In this document: piece after piece, positions 45,134-56,524 of the stretch
Position numbering within the stretch: the first letter of the stretch is position 1
Layout: the number at the start of each line of letters is the position of its first letter
Assembly (NCBI RefSeq): GCF_004011695.2
Contig: NC_082423.1
Coordinates: 186,001 to 250,000 of the forward strand
DNA length: 64,000 nt
Reading direction: 5' to 3'
From: Ascochyta rabiei
Lineage: Eukaryota > Ascomycota > Dothideomycetes > Pleosporales > Didymellaceae
Position numbers and translations under genes: made by a program
The notes under the pieces: model-generated
Seen by the model: the letters and a program-made list of their open reading frames with translations, nothing else
Database searches by the model: none
What the model was told of the DNA's origin: nothing

Positions 45134-46868
45134 CTACAACTTCTCCTTCAGGCTGGTCTTCAGCCTCCTCTCAACGGCATCGAGGTACTCGTTTGTTGTG
45201 ACCCAGCTAGCCCTGTCCTTCTTTCCGCATGCAAGGGCAAGGTCCTTGGTCATGATGCCGTCCACATCGACGGTGTCCACGCAGGCCTTCTCGAGCTGCT
45301 CAGCGAAGACGACGAGCTCGGGGGTGTTGTCGAGCTCTCCACGCTTGGAGAGACCCTGGGTCCAGGCGTAGATGGAGGCAATGGGGTTGGTGGAGGTCTC
45401 GTTACCCTTCTGGTGCTCGCGGTAGTGGCGAGTGACGGTGCCGTGGGCGGCCTCGGCCTCAAAGGTCTTGCCGTCGGGGGTGATGAGAACGGAGGTCATG
45501 AGACCGAGAGAGCCGAAACCCTGGGCGACAATGTCGGACTGAACGTCACCGTCGTAGTCTGGGTTTGTTAGCGGGTGTGTGGTAGAAAAGGAGGGCAAGG
45601 GCATCGAACGTACTCTTCATGGCGATGATGTAGCCACCCTCGCTCTTGATCATCTGGGCGACCATGTCGTCGATCAGACGGTGCTCGTACCAGATGCCGG
45701 CGGCGTCAAAGTCCTTCTTGTACTGGTTGTCGTAGATGTCCTGGAAGACGTCCTTGAACTTGCCGTCGTAGGCCTTGAGGATGGTGTTCTTGGTGCTCAT
45801 GTACAGAGGCAGCTTCTTGTCCAGGGCAAGCTTCATCGAGGCGTGTGCAAAGCCGGAGATGGACTCGGTGGTGTTGTACTGGGTCTGGGCGACACCTCCG
45901 CCAGCAGGGAAGTCGTAGACCTTGATGGTCTGGGGCTCGCCGCCCTTGGGGGTGAAGACCATCTCGAGGGTGCCCTCGCCGTCGATGACGCGGTCCTTGG
46001 CGCGGTACTGGTCACCGAAGGCGTGGCGACCGATGATGATGGGCTGCTTCCAGCTGGGCACGAGACGGGGGATGCGGGGGATGACAATGGGTGCGCGGAA
46101 GACGGTTCCTCCGCTGTGGAGGGTTAGCGACTGGTTGTTTGTTTGGTATACGCAGGAGGGACTTGAGAGGCTTGATGGACTCGAGAGACTTGATGGACTT
46201 GATGGACTTGATGGACTTGAGAGGACACGGCAGAGGCTTGGAATGGACACGCAAGAGACTCACAGGTGGTTGCGGATGGTGCCGTTGGGCGAGAGCCACA
46301 TCTTCTTGAGCTTGAACTCCTCGACGCGCTGCTCGTCGGGGGTGATGGTGGCGCACTTGACGCCGACCGAGTACTTCTGGATGGCCTCGGCGGCATCGAG
46401 GGTGACCTGGTCGTTGGTCTCGTCGCGGTACTCGAGGCCCAGGTCGTAGTACTTGAGGTCGATGTCGAGGTAGGGGTGGATGAACTTGTCCTTGATCGTC
46501 TGCCAGATGATGCGCGTCATCTCGTCGCCATCGAGCTCGACGACAGGGTTGACCACCTTGATCTTCTTGATGGCCGAGGCCGGAGTGGACGCCATCCTGA
46601 GCTGCTGGCCGAAGCGCGTGCTGGAGAGGAAGGCTGCGGGCGTGCGGGCGGTCGTCGAGGGGCGCGCGTGGGAGAAGCGAGCCGGGTTCGCAGGAGGCGG
46701 ACGGGCAAGGGCACGGGTAGCAAAGGGGCGGCGGGGGAGGCGCGTGAGGGGGGAGGCGGTGGCTGCGGTGGCTGCGGTGGCTGCGGTGGCTGCGATGGCT
46801 GCGGTGGTTGCGGTGGATGCGGTGGTTGCGGTGCGAAGGGCAGCGGAAGGTGAAGAAGGCGGCCTCAT
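45134..46868 (-). CDS. IDP1: NADP-dependent isocitrate dehydrogenase, mitochondrial
   Basis: Exons 46868-46264, 46113-45614 and 45558-45134 (introns of 150 and 55 nt) encode 509 residues. The enzyme converts isocitrate to 2-oxoglutarate with NADPH production. Strong landmarks: [40 protein letters not shown] across intron 1, [14 protein letters not shown], and [20 protein letters not shown] across intron 2 with the metal-binding Asp residues. A 91-residue Ala/Thr/Arg-rich presequence (acidic residues absent) should direct mitochondrial import. The in-frame ATG at 46595 ([11 protein letters not shown]) sits exactly at the start of the mature enzyme and could give a cytosolic or peroxisomal form. 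Intron 1 carries a 9-bp repeat. Confidence 0.97.
46171..46222. repeat. 9-bp repeat inside IDP intron 1
   Basis: Five to six copies of cttgatgga-type units interrupted by cgagaga spacers. They account for the larger size (150 nt) of this intron. Confidence 0.8.
46751..46835. repeat. 9-bp in-frame repeat in IDP presequence
   Basis: About nine units of ggtggctgc and variants. On the coding strand they give a run of Ala-Ala-Thr triplets within the mitochondrial targeting sequence. Confidence 0.85.
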
Positions 46869-47951
46869 GGCGGACGGCGGTGGTGCTGGCAGCTATAACC
46901 TCGGTGGTGAGCGTCTCGGTGTCGACGAGAATCGCCAGAGGCTTCTGCTGCGCTTGCCGGCCGCGGTAGCGTGGTTGCGCGCTGCGATGCTCGGAATGAT
47001 AGGCGGGAAATAGGTGGGGAGCTGTCAGTCGACTGCGCGGCGGGCCAAAGCTCTCCCGAGGTTCGCTCTCGTCGAGCCCACGGAGCCAAACCGCGTGGTG
47101 GGCCGCCGTGGAATGCCGCGCCCGACCGCCGTGCCCGACCGCAAGCAGCAGGTGCCATGTCGGGCGAGCGGCTGACTACTGCCAGTGGCCCAGTGCGCGC
47201 CAGCGCCGGTCGACTTGCCTGCTGAAGGGTCACTCTTGCCTGCAGAACTGCCACTCTTGTCTGCAGAACTGCCACTCTCGCCTGCAGAACTGCCGCGTCG
47301 TGCATTGTGTCGCTCGTGCATTAGGCCGCATACATACATGCATGGGCACGTGGACACGGACATCACACCAGCAGCGCAGCAAAAGAAGAAGAAGAAGAAG
47401 AAGGAGGAGAAGAAAAGAAAGAAAAAGAACAAGCATCCATTGGCCCACACAGCAGGCGAATGGCACACACGGCAGCCCTCGAACACGGCGGCACTGCACG
47501 CCGTACTTATGTACCGGTACTGGCGTCCTCAGCTGTGCCCTGCATCTGCACTCCCCTCCCACGAGCCACGCGGGCTGCCGGAGCCGAGCACCTGGCGGGC
47601 ACCATTGGCTTGTTTGCCAACCAGACCAACGTGAATCTTGCCATGGCTTCCACACACTTCATCCATGGGTCCTGGGAGAGCATTCTGCCCTTTCCCTCGT
47701 GGCTGCCGCGTTCCGACTTCTGCCGCGCGGGGGATGAAACGCGCGCTGGCAACTGCCTCGGCATGTCAGTCGAGATGCTAGCAGGAGCAGGAGACCGCTC
47801 GGCCTCTCTCACCTGCCAGCGCAGTGCGGGTGGCGGAGGAAGGAACAAACAAGTGACAATGGGTTCGCATGCCGTCAGAATGTTGACCTGTTTGCGGGGC
47901 GATGTGAAGCTGAAGGCCGAGTGACTGGTGTCCGAAGCTGTCCACCCAATT
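46869..47951. other. Intergenic region
   Basis: About 1.1 kb. An 18-bp tandem (ctgcagaactgccactct) in about four copies lies at 47225-47295, and an agaagaag tract at 47383-47430. No gene is supported. Confidence 0.6.
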
Positions 47952-48684
47952 CTACATGACGGCACATTCAGAGAGCACGCCTCCACTCTTCGCTCCAGCT
48001 TCAGTCGTTGTCTTTGCGCATGTCTTGGCGACATCTTGTAGAACCTCCCGACACAACTCGCCAGTCAAAGCACTGCATTCGGCGTAGTGATCGCACAGCA
48101 TTCTCTGCGCTGCCTGGAGCCCTTCGTGCGGCATCACACTCGCTCCCCTTCCCTTCTTCTCTTCCCCAACTTCTTGCAGTGTCCATTGTTTGCGCAAGTC
48201 TCGCTTCAGGCCTAGTACCATGACGGGGAGGTTCTCGTCGTAGTTGAAGTGTCCGTTGACGATGGGGAGCCATGTTTTTGTGAGCGATTCAAGGGATGCG
48301 CGCGAGGTTATGTCGTAACAGAGTATCACAAACTGCGGGCGTAGCAGTGTGTAGTTTTCTGGCGACTTGGTGTCGTAGAATCGAAGCTTGTACGGACGCC
48401 CGTAGAGCGAGATATCAAACTCGAACGGCTGGTCCTCGTCACGAAGTGTTGGTAGCGCGTAGGGTGGGAGGTCATCGTCGTGAGGCTGTACGCCGAGACT
48501 CAAGCGTCTTACAACATGTCAGCTCAAGTGCTTGAAACATGGCAGCAGTAGAGCATCATGCAGGTGAGGACAGGTGGGGGGCTACACCAGATGGTCTCTG
48601 TGGAGGAAACACTCACGATAGGAACGTCGACTTGCCGCATTCAGCGTCACCCAGCAAGAGCACGTTCACTTCCGGGACGTCCAT
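47952..48684 (-). CDS. Divergent Rho-like small GTPase with CaaX end
   Basis: Exons 48684-48617 and 48507-47952 (109-nt intron, GTGAGT...TGTAAG) encode 207 residues. The short first exon carries the P-loop (GDAECGKST, residues 12-20). The effector Thr is present in YALPTLRDED (Thr43). The usual DTAGQE of switch II reads DTKSPEN (68-74), so the Gly and the catalytic Gln are replaced. The base-binding motif is LKRD in GLKRDLRK, close to the Rho-type (N/L)KxDLR, and ECSALTGE matches the Rho G5 block. The C-terminus ends CAVM, a farnesylation-type CaaX box, so a prenylated membrane-bound protein is expected. It is a GTP-binding protein with probably poor hydrolysis (inference). The cellular pathway is unknown. 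Confidence 0.88.
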
Positions 48685-49504
48685 AGACTAAAGGGAGGGC
48701 GCTACTTGAGCGCCTGCGATGTTGGCAGCTACAAGCCTACATGGTCGTGCGTGTGAGAGCCATGTGCGGCGCGGCGATAACGGCGATTGTCCATGGTCAC
48801 ACCTTGGCAGCACCATATTCGTCCAGGCTCAGCTCCCCATCTTCCTTTCGTCACCTCACAGCTCGTGTGGCTATTACAAAGACTTCAAGTCTTGTCAAGC
48901 AGCTCGCTGTCACGGATACTGATTTCGCTGACATGTCGGGACAATTCACCTTCCCAGTACTTGGGCCTGCCCCTTGCGCTTTCAAGCAGTCTGGCTAATT
49001 ACGATAGCAGGCTCGAGGTGATGTAGAGTAAACCATACGTGCAGCCTCTTTTCTCCAACTATCTTGTTTGCCGCTTCCGCTGTCTTTTTGATCTTGTGCT
49101 CATATCTTTACCTCCACTCCGTCGTCATCTCATGTCTGCGGCGCCAACTGAAACGCCTGCATTGTCTGTTCCATACATTTCCGTAAACTCGTTTCTGAGT
49201 GCCCTCAGGTTGTCACAGCTGCACGTGAACGCCTCTCCTTCCCACCCGGGCTCTTGGACCTGTGCTGAGCTTGCGCCTTCTGTTTGCAGAACCGCTTCAC
49301 CTCAGCCCCCAACTCTGTTCCTCACACCATCCGTCGCGCCCTTGAGCGCCACCAGTAGATCCGTCCTGGATCCGCGGCTTCAGTGCCACTTGTTGGCTTA
49401 TGGGAGTAGACAAGCGACCTTGCATCATCCTGACAAACACACAGTGGTGTGTTCACGTACGCATCACTCAAATCAATACTGACAGCACATAGCCATCCAG
49501 CAAC
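48685..49504. other. Intergenic region
   Basis: About 820 bp between divergent genes (GTPase minus, decayed GNAT gene plus). No gene or motif recognised. Confidence 0.6.
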
Positions 49505-51167
49505 ATGGTCAGCAACACGATTAAAGAGGCTGGCTCTGGATGCACCACTGCGACTGAGGCAAGTCGTGATTTCAAACGCCGAAAGCTTGATCCTCCAGAG
49601 GTGATCGTGGAGGTGGAGCCGCGTTTCACCTCCAAAGCAGCCGAGAACGACCCAGTGTCTCGAGAGCGTCGCACTTGCGAGTCGATTTGGACGCCTCTTG
49701 CTTCCATGGAGCTAAACGGGCTAAACGAACACTTCAGTCCTCCGCTCGAAGACGAATTTGCCGCTCGAGGTTCCACTGGAACCCTTCCCAGCATCGAAAG
49801 TGACAAAGATGAACACGACGAGTTAGAGTATGATTTTGAAAACAACAAGTTTGCCGAGTTCGAGTGGCTTGAACAGATCGATGGCATTGCCAAGTCTGCT
49901 GGCAAGGAGGTGGCCTACTGCAACGCCAAGCTGATCCGTAGAAGCAAAATCGCTTGTGACTTCTATGCAGCACTGGAACAGCCTTCACAGGAGACATCAA
50001 GCTTGGCTTTGGCTTGTTCGACAGGTACGGACACTTAAAAGACACACTACCACGATCACTCGATCATGAAGGGCGCTGGCGTATTTCAAGATGAGTTCGA
50101 CAACTGCGATTTACTGCTCTTCGAGTTGGTCCGTGTGGACAGAGCTTACCGTCGCAGGGGACTTGCAAGTAAGCTTGTTGGAGCAGTGATTCAAAAATTT
50201 CGCCAAAGACAAAAGATTTCTTTGCTGTTGTTACACCCGGTTGGCTCACAGCGGAGGTCGATCGGTAGGTACCGCCACCGTCTGGATGGCAGCAAGATTG
50301 GACGGAGGATGTCAGAGCGGCATACGACAAGGACTCCCAGGTCGTTCGTGATCAAGAGGCCCACGTATCAACTGCGTTCTTTCGAAAGCCAGGCTTCTGA
50401 CGTGTTGGGTCTTCTTCCTGGTTTGCATTTGCGAGCGATGCCACCCATGCATCACATACAGTCCCTGTTGATGCGGTCTACGAATGGTCTGAGGGACTTG
50501 GTCGCGGCTATCTATTCAATCTCTACCCCGTGTCTGACGAGGAAAGTCTGCACACGATGCCCAATAATAAACTACTCAGAGTGGTCTCAAGCTGCTTGGG
50601 CGAAGTTTCGACAGACGACCCCCGCTGGCACATCACATACCATCCAGGCAGCAACATCCTTCATTTTGCCGCTGCAGGTTCCAAAGTATTAACAGTCAAC
50701 TGGCTCCTGAAGCACAACTCGGAGCTTCGCGATCAACACACCATGGCAGGCCAGACGGCACTTGACAAACTCGAAGCCGAGCTCGAAGAATTCAGGACAT
50801 AGCAACGGTTTAGCAGTTGCGCTCCCATCGCCAACGCATGTCGTTAAGGGTCATGCAGGGTGCGCAAGAGTGGCCGCCATGTTCACGCAATTATCTGAGT
50901 CGTAGAGGTACCGTGCGTTCTATCGGATCGGCAATATCCTGGTTCGCTTTGCAGCAGGATGAGATCGTTGGCGAAAGGTCGTTTGTCGACTTGTGCCTGG
51001 ACGCTAGCATCGAGGACAACGGAGGCCTGCGAGCTGAGTACATGGATCTGCCCAAATGCCGCAACGATCTCGAGTACGGCTTCGTCGCCTCCATGCTAGG
51101 CTACAAGACGAGGAGAAATACAAGTGGTTCAAGGCGTGCTGCGATGGGTAGAAGAGGATACGGCTGA
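49505..51167 (+). pseudogene. Decayed GNAT/ankyrin-type fungal gene
   Basis: The first 165 or so codons are open (MVSNTIKEAGSGC; IRRSKIACDFYAALEQPSQE). Homologous-looking sequence then jumps frame three times: near 50007 to FGLFDRYGHLKDTLPRSLD, near 50065 to KGAGVFQDEFDNCDLLLFEL and the acetyl-CoA-binding-like VDRAYRRRGLASKLV, and near 50213 to DFFAVVTPGWLTAEVDR. In that last frame stops occur at 50266 (TAG) and 50398 (TGA, in KPGF-stop-RVGSSSWFAFAS). The frame then stays open through an ankyrin-like end (MAGQTALDKLEAELEEF) to 50802. A further piece in another frame, 50817-51167 (EWPPCSRNYLSRRGT, CRNDLEYGFVASMLGY), looks like the protein's C-terminus. Both stops are explained by single C-to-T changes (CAG, CGA). 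Confidence 0.72.
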
Positions 51168-51415
51168 ATTTCCAGCGTTTCGTTTTCAAGCTTTCGAGCA
51201 TCACAGTGATGTGACTAGCTCAGAGGATAAGGTTGGCGAACTCTGACTGAAAGTCGCCCAGTGTGTTCCAAAAGCCGCGTACAGGATGAAAAGGTCCGGA
51301 AAAGATAATCTATGGCGTACCAAAGTACTGAGTAAACCACCACACGAGAAACGCCTTCGCTTAAATGCCCGTCAAATCGAATGATAAAATACTCATCACG
51401 AAACACCAAAGTCCA

Positions 51416-52676
51416 TCACATAGCGGGTCGCAGCTTCCCGGCTCGTATCCGCTCATCCTTTTCATCTCCCTTTTCCTCACCCTCCTTGAACCAGTATTTC
51501 TCCTGATTCTCATGCAGGATCCTATGCGTCAAGTCCGTCATAGCCTGCAACATGGCCTCCTCGGTGCTCTGCTTGGTCAAGCTCTTATCCAAAGTATGAT
51601 GCCTCAGAAACTTGCCCGTGCATTTACTCAAGATTTTCGCATGCTTATTGATCCCAGGATATCCCATGGCATCATCGCAGGGGATCTCGACAATCTCGGT
51701 GCCCGAGGGATTGTAGTCCCAGCGAATGTACTCGCTAAAGGCCCTTTGCTCATGCGACCAATTCTGCTTCCAAATCCCGCAGCCCGGGTACTGTTTCTCG
51801 GTGGGGCAGTCTTTCCACGCCGTCATCATCTCGGTGGTGTGGGGAAGCGCTTGTGCGATCACGACGCCTGTGTTCAGCACCAGCTTGCCTTTGCTGTCGT
51901 TGGACACGCTTTCGTCGCCGTTGATCACCTCCCGTGTGTCGAGCGGCATGGCGATCGAGGTGGATGGGGTAATCCCCCAGCGGTTGAAAAGCCATTCGAT
52001 GGGCAGCTCGAGGTGCTGGATTGTCGCGTCGGCGTCGATGAAGACTACGAAACGGTAGGATTCGAGCAGCTGCGCGAGGACGTGCGGTTTGACCCACGTG
52101 TTGTGGTAGCCGGACGATTCCATTTCCTTTGCGTTGAAGAATCGATAGTCGTAGCCGTGGATACGGGCTGGCGAAATCAGTTCAGGCACGAGGGGGTTTT
52201 CGGTCACAGTGTATGTCCTTACAGTAGAGGAAATGGTTCATGAACGAGGCGGACACCATACTGCCTTCCTTCTCGGCAGTCATGTTTAGCCAGTCCATTC
52301 TCTCTGAATTCCACAGTTCGTTGTCACCATCCGGTACTCGTGTATCGATGTCGACAATAAGGATCTCATTCCTCAGCGGCTTCTTCCACCACGGTCCATT
52401 CTCATTAATCTTGTACACTTGCCCAGAAGCGTCCTTGTATGTCGGCGCAGAGACGTTTGTTCGTATCGATTCATAGAGGCTCAAAAACAGATCGCTTGTC
52501 GATGGCTTTTCGCCTTTAAAGACACTCGCCGCACCGCTGGCGGCGCCGCTCGCCGAGTCTTTAATTTGCTGCACAGGGTTCTTGCCATGTGCTGCCGAGT
52601 AGATGAAGACCAAAGCGAAGAAGACGGCAACGGCCAGAACCGCAATGCGATGTGAAGAAAACACAGGGCCAGGCAT
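51416..52676 (-). CDS. GT34 glycosyltransferase (Gma12/Mnn10 family)
   Basis: Exons 52676-52223 and 52167-51416 (55-nt intron, GTAAGG...CGCCAG) encode 401 residues. The ATG at 52676 (MPGPVFSSHR) precedes a single N-terminal membrane segment (IAVLAVAVFFALVFIYSAA, residues 10-28), the type II Golgi topology of this family. The catalytic domain begins NEILIVDIDTRVPDGDNELW; the nucleotide-sugar and Mn-binding DxD motif is in VVFIDADATIQHLELPIEW, followed by LVLNTGVVIAQ, NWSHEQRAFSEY and the C-terminal HHTLDKSL. Members add alpha-1,2-galactose or alpha-1,6-mannose to N-glycans or cell-wall mannan; the exact sugar cannot be read here. It is the last intact gene before the transposon block. Confidence 0.93.
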
Positions 52677-53388
52677 CTTGTTAATGAAAGAGAAGAAACG
52701 GTCACACAAGAGGAAGGCAGATGGTGCGCGTACTCAACAGACATGAACCTTTAAGAGGCGACGTCAGCACGGTATTTGCGGGGGCACTGAATGGACAACA
52801 GATATGACAGGCCGGGATATAGCCTGTTAGAACTGGAACGGGTGTTTGGTTTCGACAGCCGGATAGGTTCGGAATGTTTGGCTGCGTGGAATTAGTTACA
52901 GTGCTACAAGGGGAATGCCTGAGCGGACTGAGACGAAAAGGGGTCATCAAAATCCGCTGAACGTTCTACAAAACCACTCAAACCATAGTTATATTAATCA
53001 TGCTAACTTTAAGAACAAATAATAGACAAACAGGGAATTCTTTCCGCTGTAGTTCCTAAGACCCTTTGACGTTGGCTTACTCGTACTAAACATTCCTAAA
53101 TACACCCCCTTTATTGTAATATTAGTGTTTGGACTCCTGCCCACCAGGAGCCTAAACACCTTGTGTTGATCCGTTAAGGCCCGTTCTCGGCCATAATTAG
53201 GCACTACCGTAAAAACTCGATTCTCTGGCCGCGAGCTAGCAGGGGGTGGTTTAGTAGGGCTGAGGTGGAGTAGATGTTAACAGATAGAAGCCTCTAGATG
53301 CGATTAGACTAATATCAGAAACCTACTAAACTACTTATTAGCGTGTGCTACTAAATCTGTTTACTTTCTCTCTGTAACATGTTTTACC
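52677..53388. other. Boundary between gene space and AT-rich block
   Basis: The first 300 bp are ordinary upstream sequence of the GT34 gene. GC content falls and TA-rich sequence begins around 53200. A short minus-strand open frame at 52998-53204 (MPNYGRERALTDQHKVFRLL) may be a repeat fragment. Confidence 0.5.
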
Positions 53389-53390
53389 TA

Positions 53391-55252
53391 ACGTACTCCA
53401 CAAGCGAGCTGCCCACCCAAGCGAGCTGCCCACTTTTGCCAAGACCACACCAACACCACAACTACTTCGTAATACTACAGTACACAGCAGCAATATACTG
53501 TACTAAATAGTAAGCTATACTAGTCTATAGTACTCTGCGTATCTTTACTACATATTTGCGCGTTATGCCCTGTCTTGCTACATGTGCCACAGCGCCTTAA
53601 AGACTAAGTGCTCCTATTAACGCGTGACCTCTTCTTTGCCTTCTTCCCATCACTACAGGCCTTAAACTCCTTCAGAGTAGTTAGCCGCACTCTCTTACTA
53701 AACGTTAGTGTCCCTTTACGCTAGATTTGCTTTCTTTTGTGTAATTTATAATGTGTAGCAGCCTTGTTAGCTGCCTGTAGGTTAGCAACCTGGTTGCGCA
53801 CTAAAACCAGTAAATGCGCTATTAGCTCTGCGCCTTTAGTGAGCTAATTAAGGGCGTTAACTATAGGCGTTAGTAAGCTATTAGCGTGTCTCTAAATCCT
53901 CTCTTAAATTAGATTTAATTAAGACCCAAATTCTAGGGTGTTGCTTAGTGTTTTAGACTCCTATGTGCTGTTATCTATAGTAGGTAGTGTTAGTATACGC
54001 AGGCGTACTTCAAGCTTTAATATTACAGCCTCTAGGTTAAATAGGACTAGACTAGCGCCTCTAAATCCTCCCTATATGTTGCTATTAGTAATTAAAGCAT
54101 TAAAAGCAGCTTTAAAGTATGGCAAGAACTTAAGTTTAGTAATATGCGTAATCTTGCTGCGTATCAGCTGCTCAGCTTGGCGGCCATAGGCCTTCTTTAA
54201 TAGGGAGAAACAACCCACGTTAAGTGGCTGCAGCAGGTGCGACGAGTGTAGAGGCATGCACAGAGTAATAATCTTGTGCTCCTTACAGTACTAGTGAAAT
54301 TCAACCAAGTTGTAGCTCTTGTAGCTGTCCAGAATAAGCAGCTAGTAGCTACTAACAGTGCGCGCCTTTGTGTGCTTATTAAAGTGCTTTAACTACTTAA
54401 CTCTAAGCTTATTGTTAGTCTAGCTATTATTAGAGATATTAAGAACCTAGTTGTCAGGTATACTGGGCTCCTTGTACTAGGCTAAGAGGTAGTGCTTGCT
54501 AGAGAAGATAATAAAGGGTGGGATAGACCAGCCCTTTGCATTAATGCCCTAGATGATACTTGTCTACTCACAGTCGCCCTGCTGCACTGTCTTTGGTCTC
54601 CCTTAACGCTTAGAGCCTGTAATAACAGCTCCTGTTAATATAGTACCTATTATAAAGCCAGATTTATTAAAGTTATAGGTGTCTTTATCTAGGATACTAT
54701 ACTTAGCTTTAGTATTCTTAATAAGCTAGAACTAGTTACTAATTACCTTAGGATCCTTACAAAGCGCTCTCTTATAGTCGTACTTGCAATTAAACTTAAC
54801 TTTAAGCTCTAGCTAACATTTAACAAAGTTAGCAGCCTAGTTCTTGCTAATAGGGGTCTAATAGCGCTTAGCAAGCAGAGAATTGGCCATATCCTCTACA
54901 TTAGCAAGCTAGGGTAAGTATCCTTGCTTGTCTAGCTTCAGTACATGCTGGATAATCACCTCCTCTTTAGTACTAGTTATCCTTATCATGTTAGGCTTAC
55001 AATCGCGTTAAGAGAGCGTTCCTGCGCGTTAAGTGTCTAGTGTTCTTCTAGGAACTTTGTAGATTGCTGCTGCGCGTTACACGCTTAGCGTTACGTCTTA
55101 CTTAATTACCTAAAGAGCAAGCTGTATATCAGTTTTATTAAAAGGCTTTAGTAGGTTGCTGCGTTAAGGCATTATAAGTTAAGTGAAGTTTAGTGTGGTC
55201 TTGGCAAAAGTGGGCAGCTCGCTTGGGTGGGCAGCTCGCTTGTGGAGTACGT
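53391..55252 (-). mobile_element. Fot1/pogo-type DNA transposon, RIP-degraded (copy 1)
   Basis: About 1,862 bp bounded by terminal inverted repeats of about 60 bp starting acgtactccacaagcgagct, flanked by TA on both sides (53389-53390 and 55253-55254). Each terminal repeat contains a 15-16-bp unit (aagcgagctgcccac) twice. The transposase is on the minus strand and broken by stops, but a 61-residue stretch at 54072-54257 keeps PLHSSHLLQPLNVGCF and KFLPYFKAAFNALIT, typical of the DDE domain of pogo/Fot1 (jerky-like) transposases. The size is close to my memory of Molly from Parastagonospora nodorum. Confidence 0.9.
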
Positions 55253-55254
55253 TA

Positions 55255-56524
55255 CCCCCTTTACACGTACTAAATATAACTGTTTTACATTATTTACCCC
55301 TTACTAAGCTAAATAGCAGTAACCTTTAATCCTATTATTTATCTAAGATGTAGCTAGGACTAAAATCTGTAACAATAAAGGAGCTACACGCTAAAAACTA
55401 GCAGGTAACACCTCTGTTAGCGCGCTCTAGAAACCTTTTTTTACCCGCTAAGAAGCTCTGTATTATCCTCTACTTTATATATTACTATACCTATAATAAC
55501 TCTATCTAGAGGCATAAACTACTTACTAGTTATAAGTATAAAAGTACTTAGAGACTACTAACAGCAGCAGAGACTAGTAAACACTTTAAATCCCTAATTG
55601 TACAGCTAGAAATATATATATAATTAAGAGCAGATAGTGTTATTATATTAGAGCAAACAATAAACATTATCTGTAGTAAGAGATAGTTGGTTCCTTAACC
55701 TTAAATTAGAGTTGTTTCGAAAGTTTGTTAATTAGAGGCAGATAGGACAGAAAGTAACAAGGTTCTGGTTTTAGAGGCAGGTAAGGTTTATCTATCAAAC
55801 AATAGGTAGTAGAGATAGGAATAGCCTTGCTAATGTTAGTATTTGTTAGTAAACTACATGTTACAGCCAAAAAGAGTAACTGTACTAGTACAACAGTACT
55901 ACAATTTAGTGCTACAATATAGGCAAATTCCGGTGTGACACACCCCCCCACGTCTGGCCACAAGGCAGGAGGTGGAGATATCGCAACGGTATTGCCGTGC
56001 TAAGTGGCGGCTAGCAGGGTTATGGCTAAGAATCTTTGTTTTACACAGGACAGCGCTACTGTAACAGAGTTTTGTTGTAGGCACACCTGCCTGACGCTCT
56101 GACTAGAACTTAGCTGCGGCAAGACTCAGGTCTCAGCACTCGGCTGTCGTCACCCATCAAACTCAAAATCCATGTTGTCTCTGCTGGTGCACAGTTTCAG
56201 CGTCCGGGCTCATAACTGTTACAGCCAAAAAGAGTAATTGTACTAGTACAATTACTCTTTTTGGCTGCAACACTACACCAACAAACTAACTTGTTACAGG
56301 CTTCTGCACTAAAATTCTTAACAGGCTGGTTTTAAGCCTTTTGCTGCTAGTAGGATATAAGCTGGCAACGGCTTACTAGCTAGGGTTAACAATTGCCACT
56401 ATACTACAATAATGTGGTAAACAGCTTCCTCTACTTTATTTACTGCGTCTTACTTGTCTTAGTAGGCGTTTACAAGGTTTAGAGGTTCTAAACAAGGAAT
56501 ATTTTAAATATAGATAAGGTGCTA
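55255..56524. other. RIP-degraded sequence between transposon copies, with GC-rich island
   Basis: AT-rich unassigned sequence at 55255-55920 and 56275-56524. Between them 55930-56215 is clearly GC-richer, starting ggtgtgacacacccccccac and not RIP-like. It is flanked by two copies of ttacagccaaaaagagtaa (55861 and 56220). Confidence 0.6.
56217..56272. repeat. 56-bp near-perfect palindrome
   Basis: Two 28-bp arms centred on gtactagtac pair with one mismatch. The left arm also occurs as a direct copy at 55860-55893. Confidence 0.85.

Noticed and set aside
50023..50071. Intron GTACGG...ATGAAG repairing the GNAT-type gene
   Set aside because: The junction is out of phase and would remove the family-like FGLFDRYGHLKD stretch, so frameshifts explain the data better.
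54072..54257. Possible small gene MPLHSSHLLQPL
   Set aside because: It is the surviving piece of the DDE transposase in transposon copy 1.
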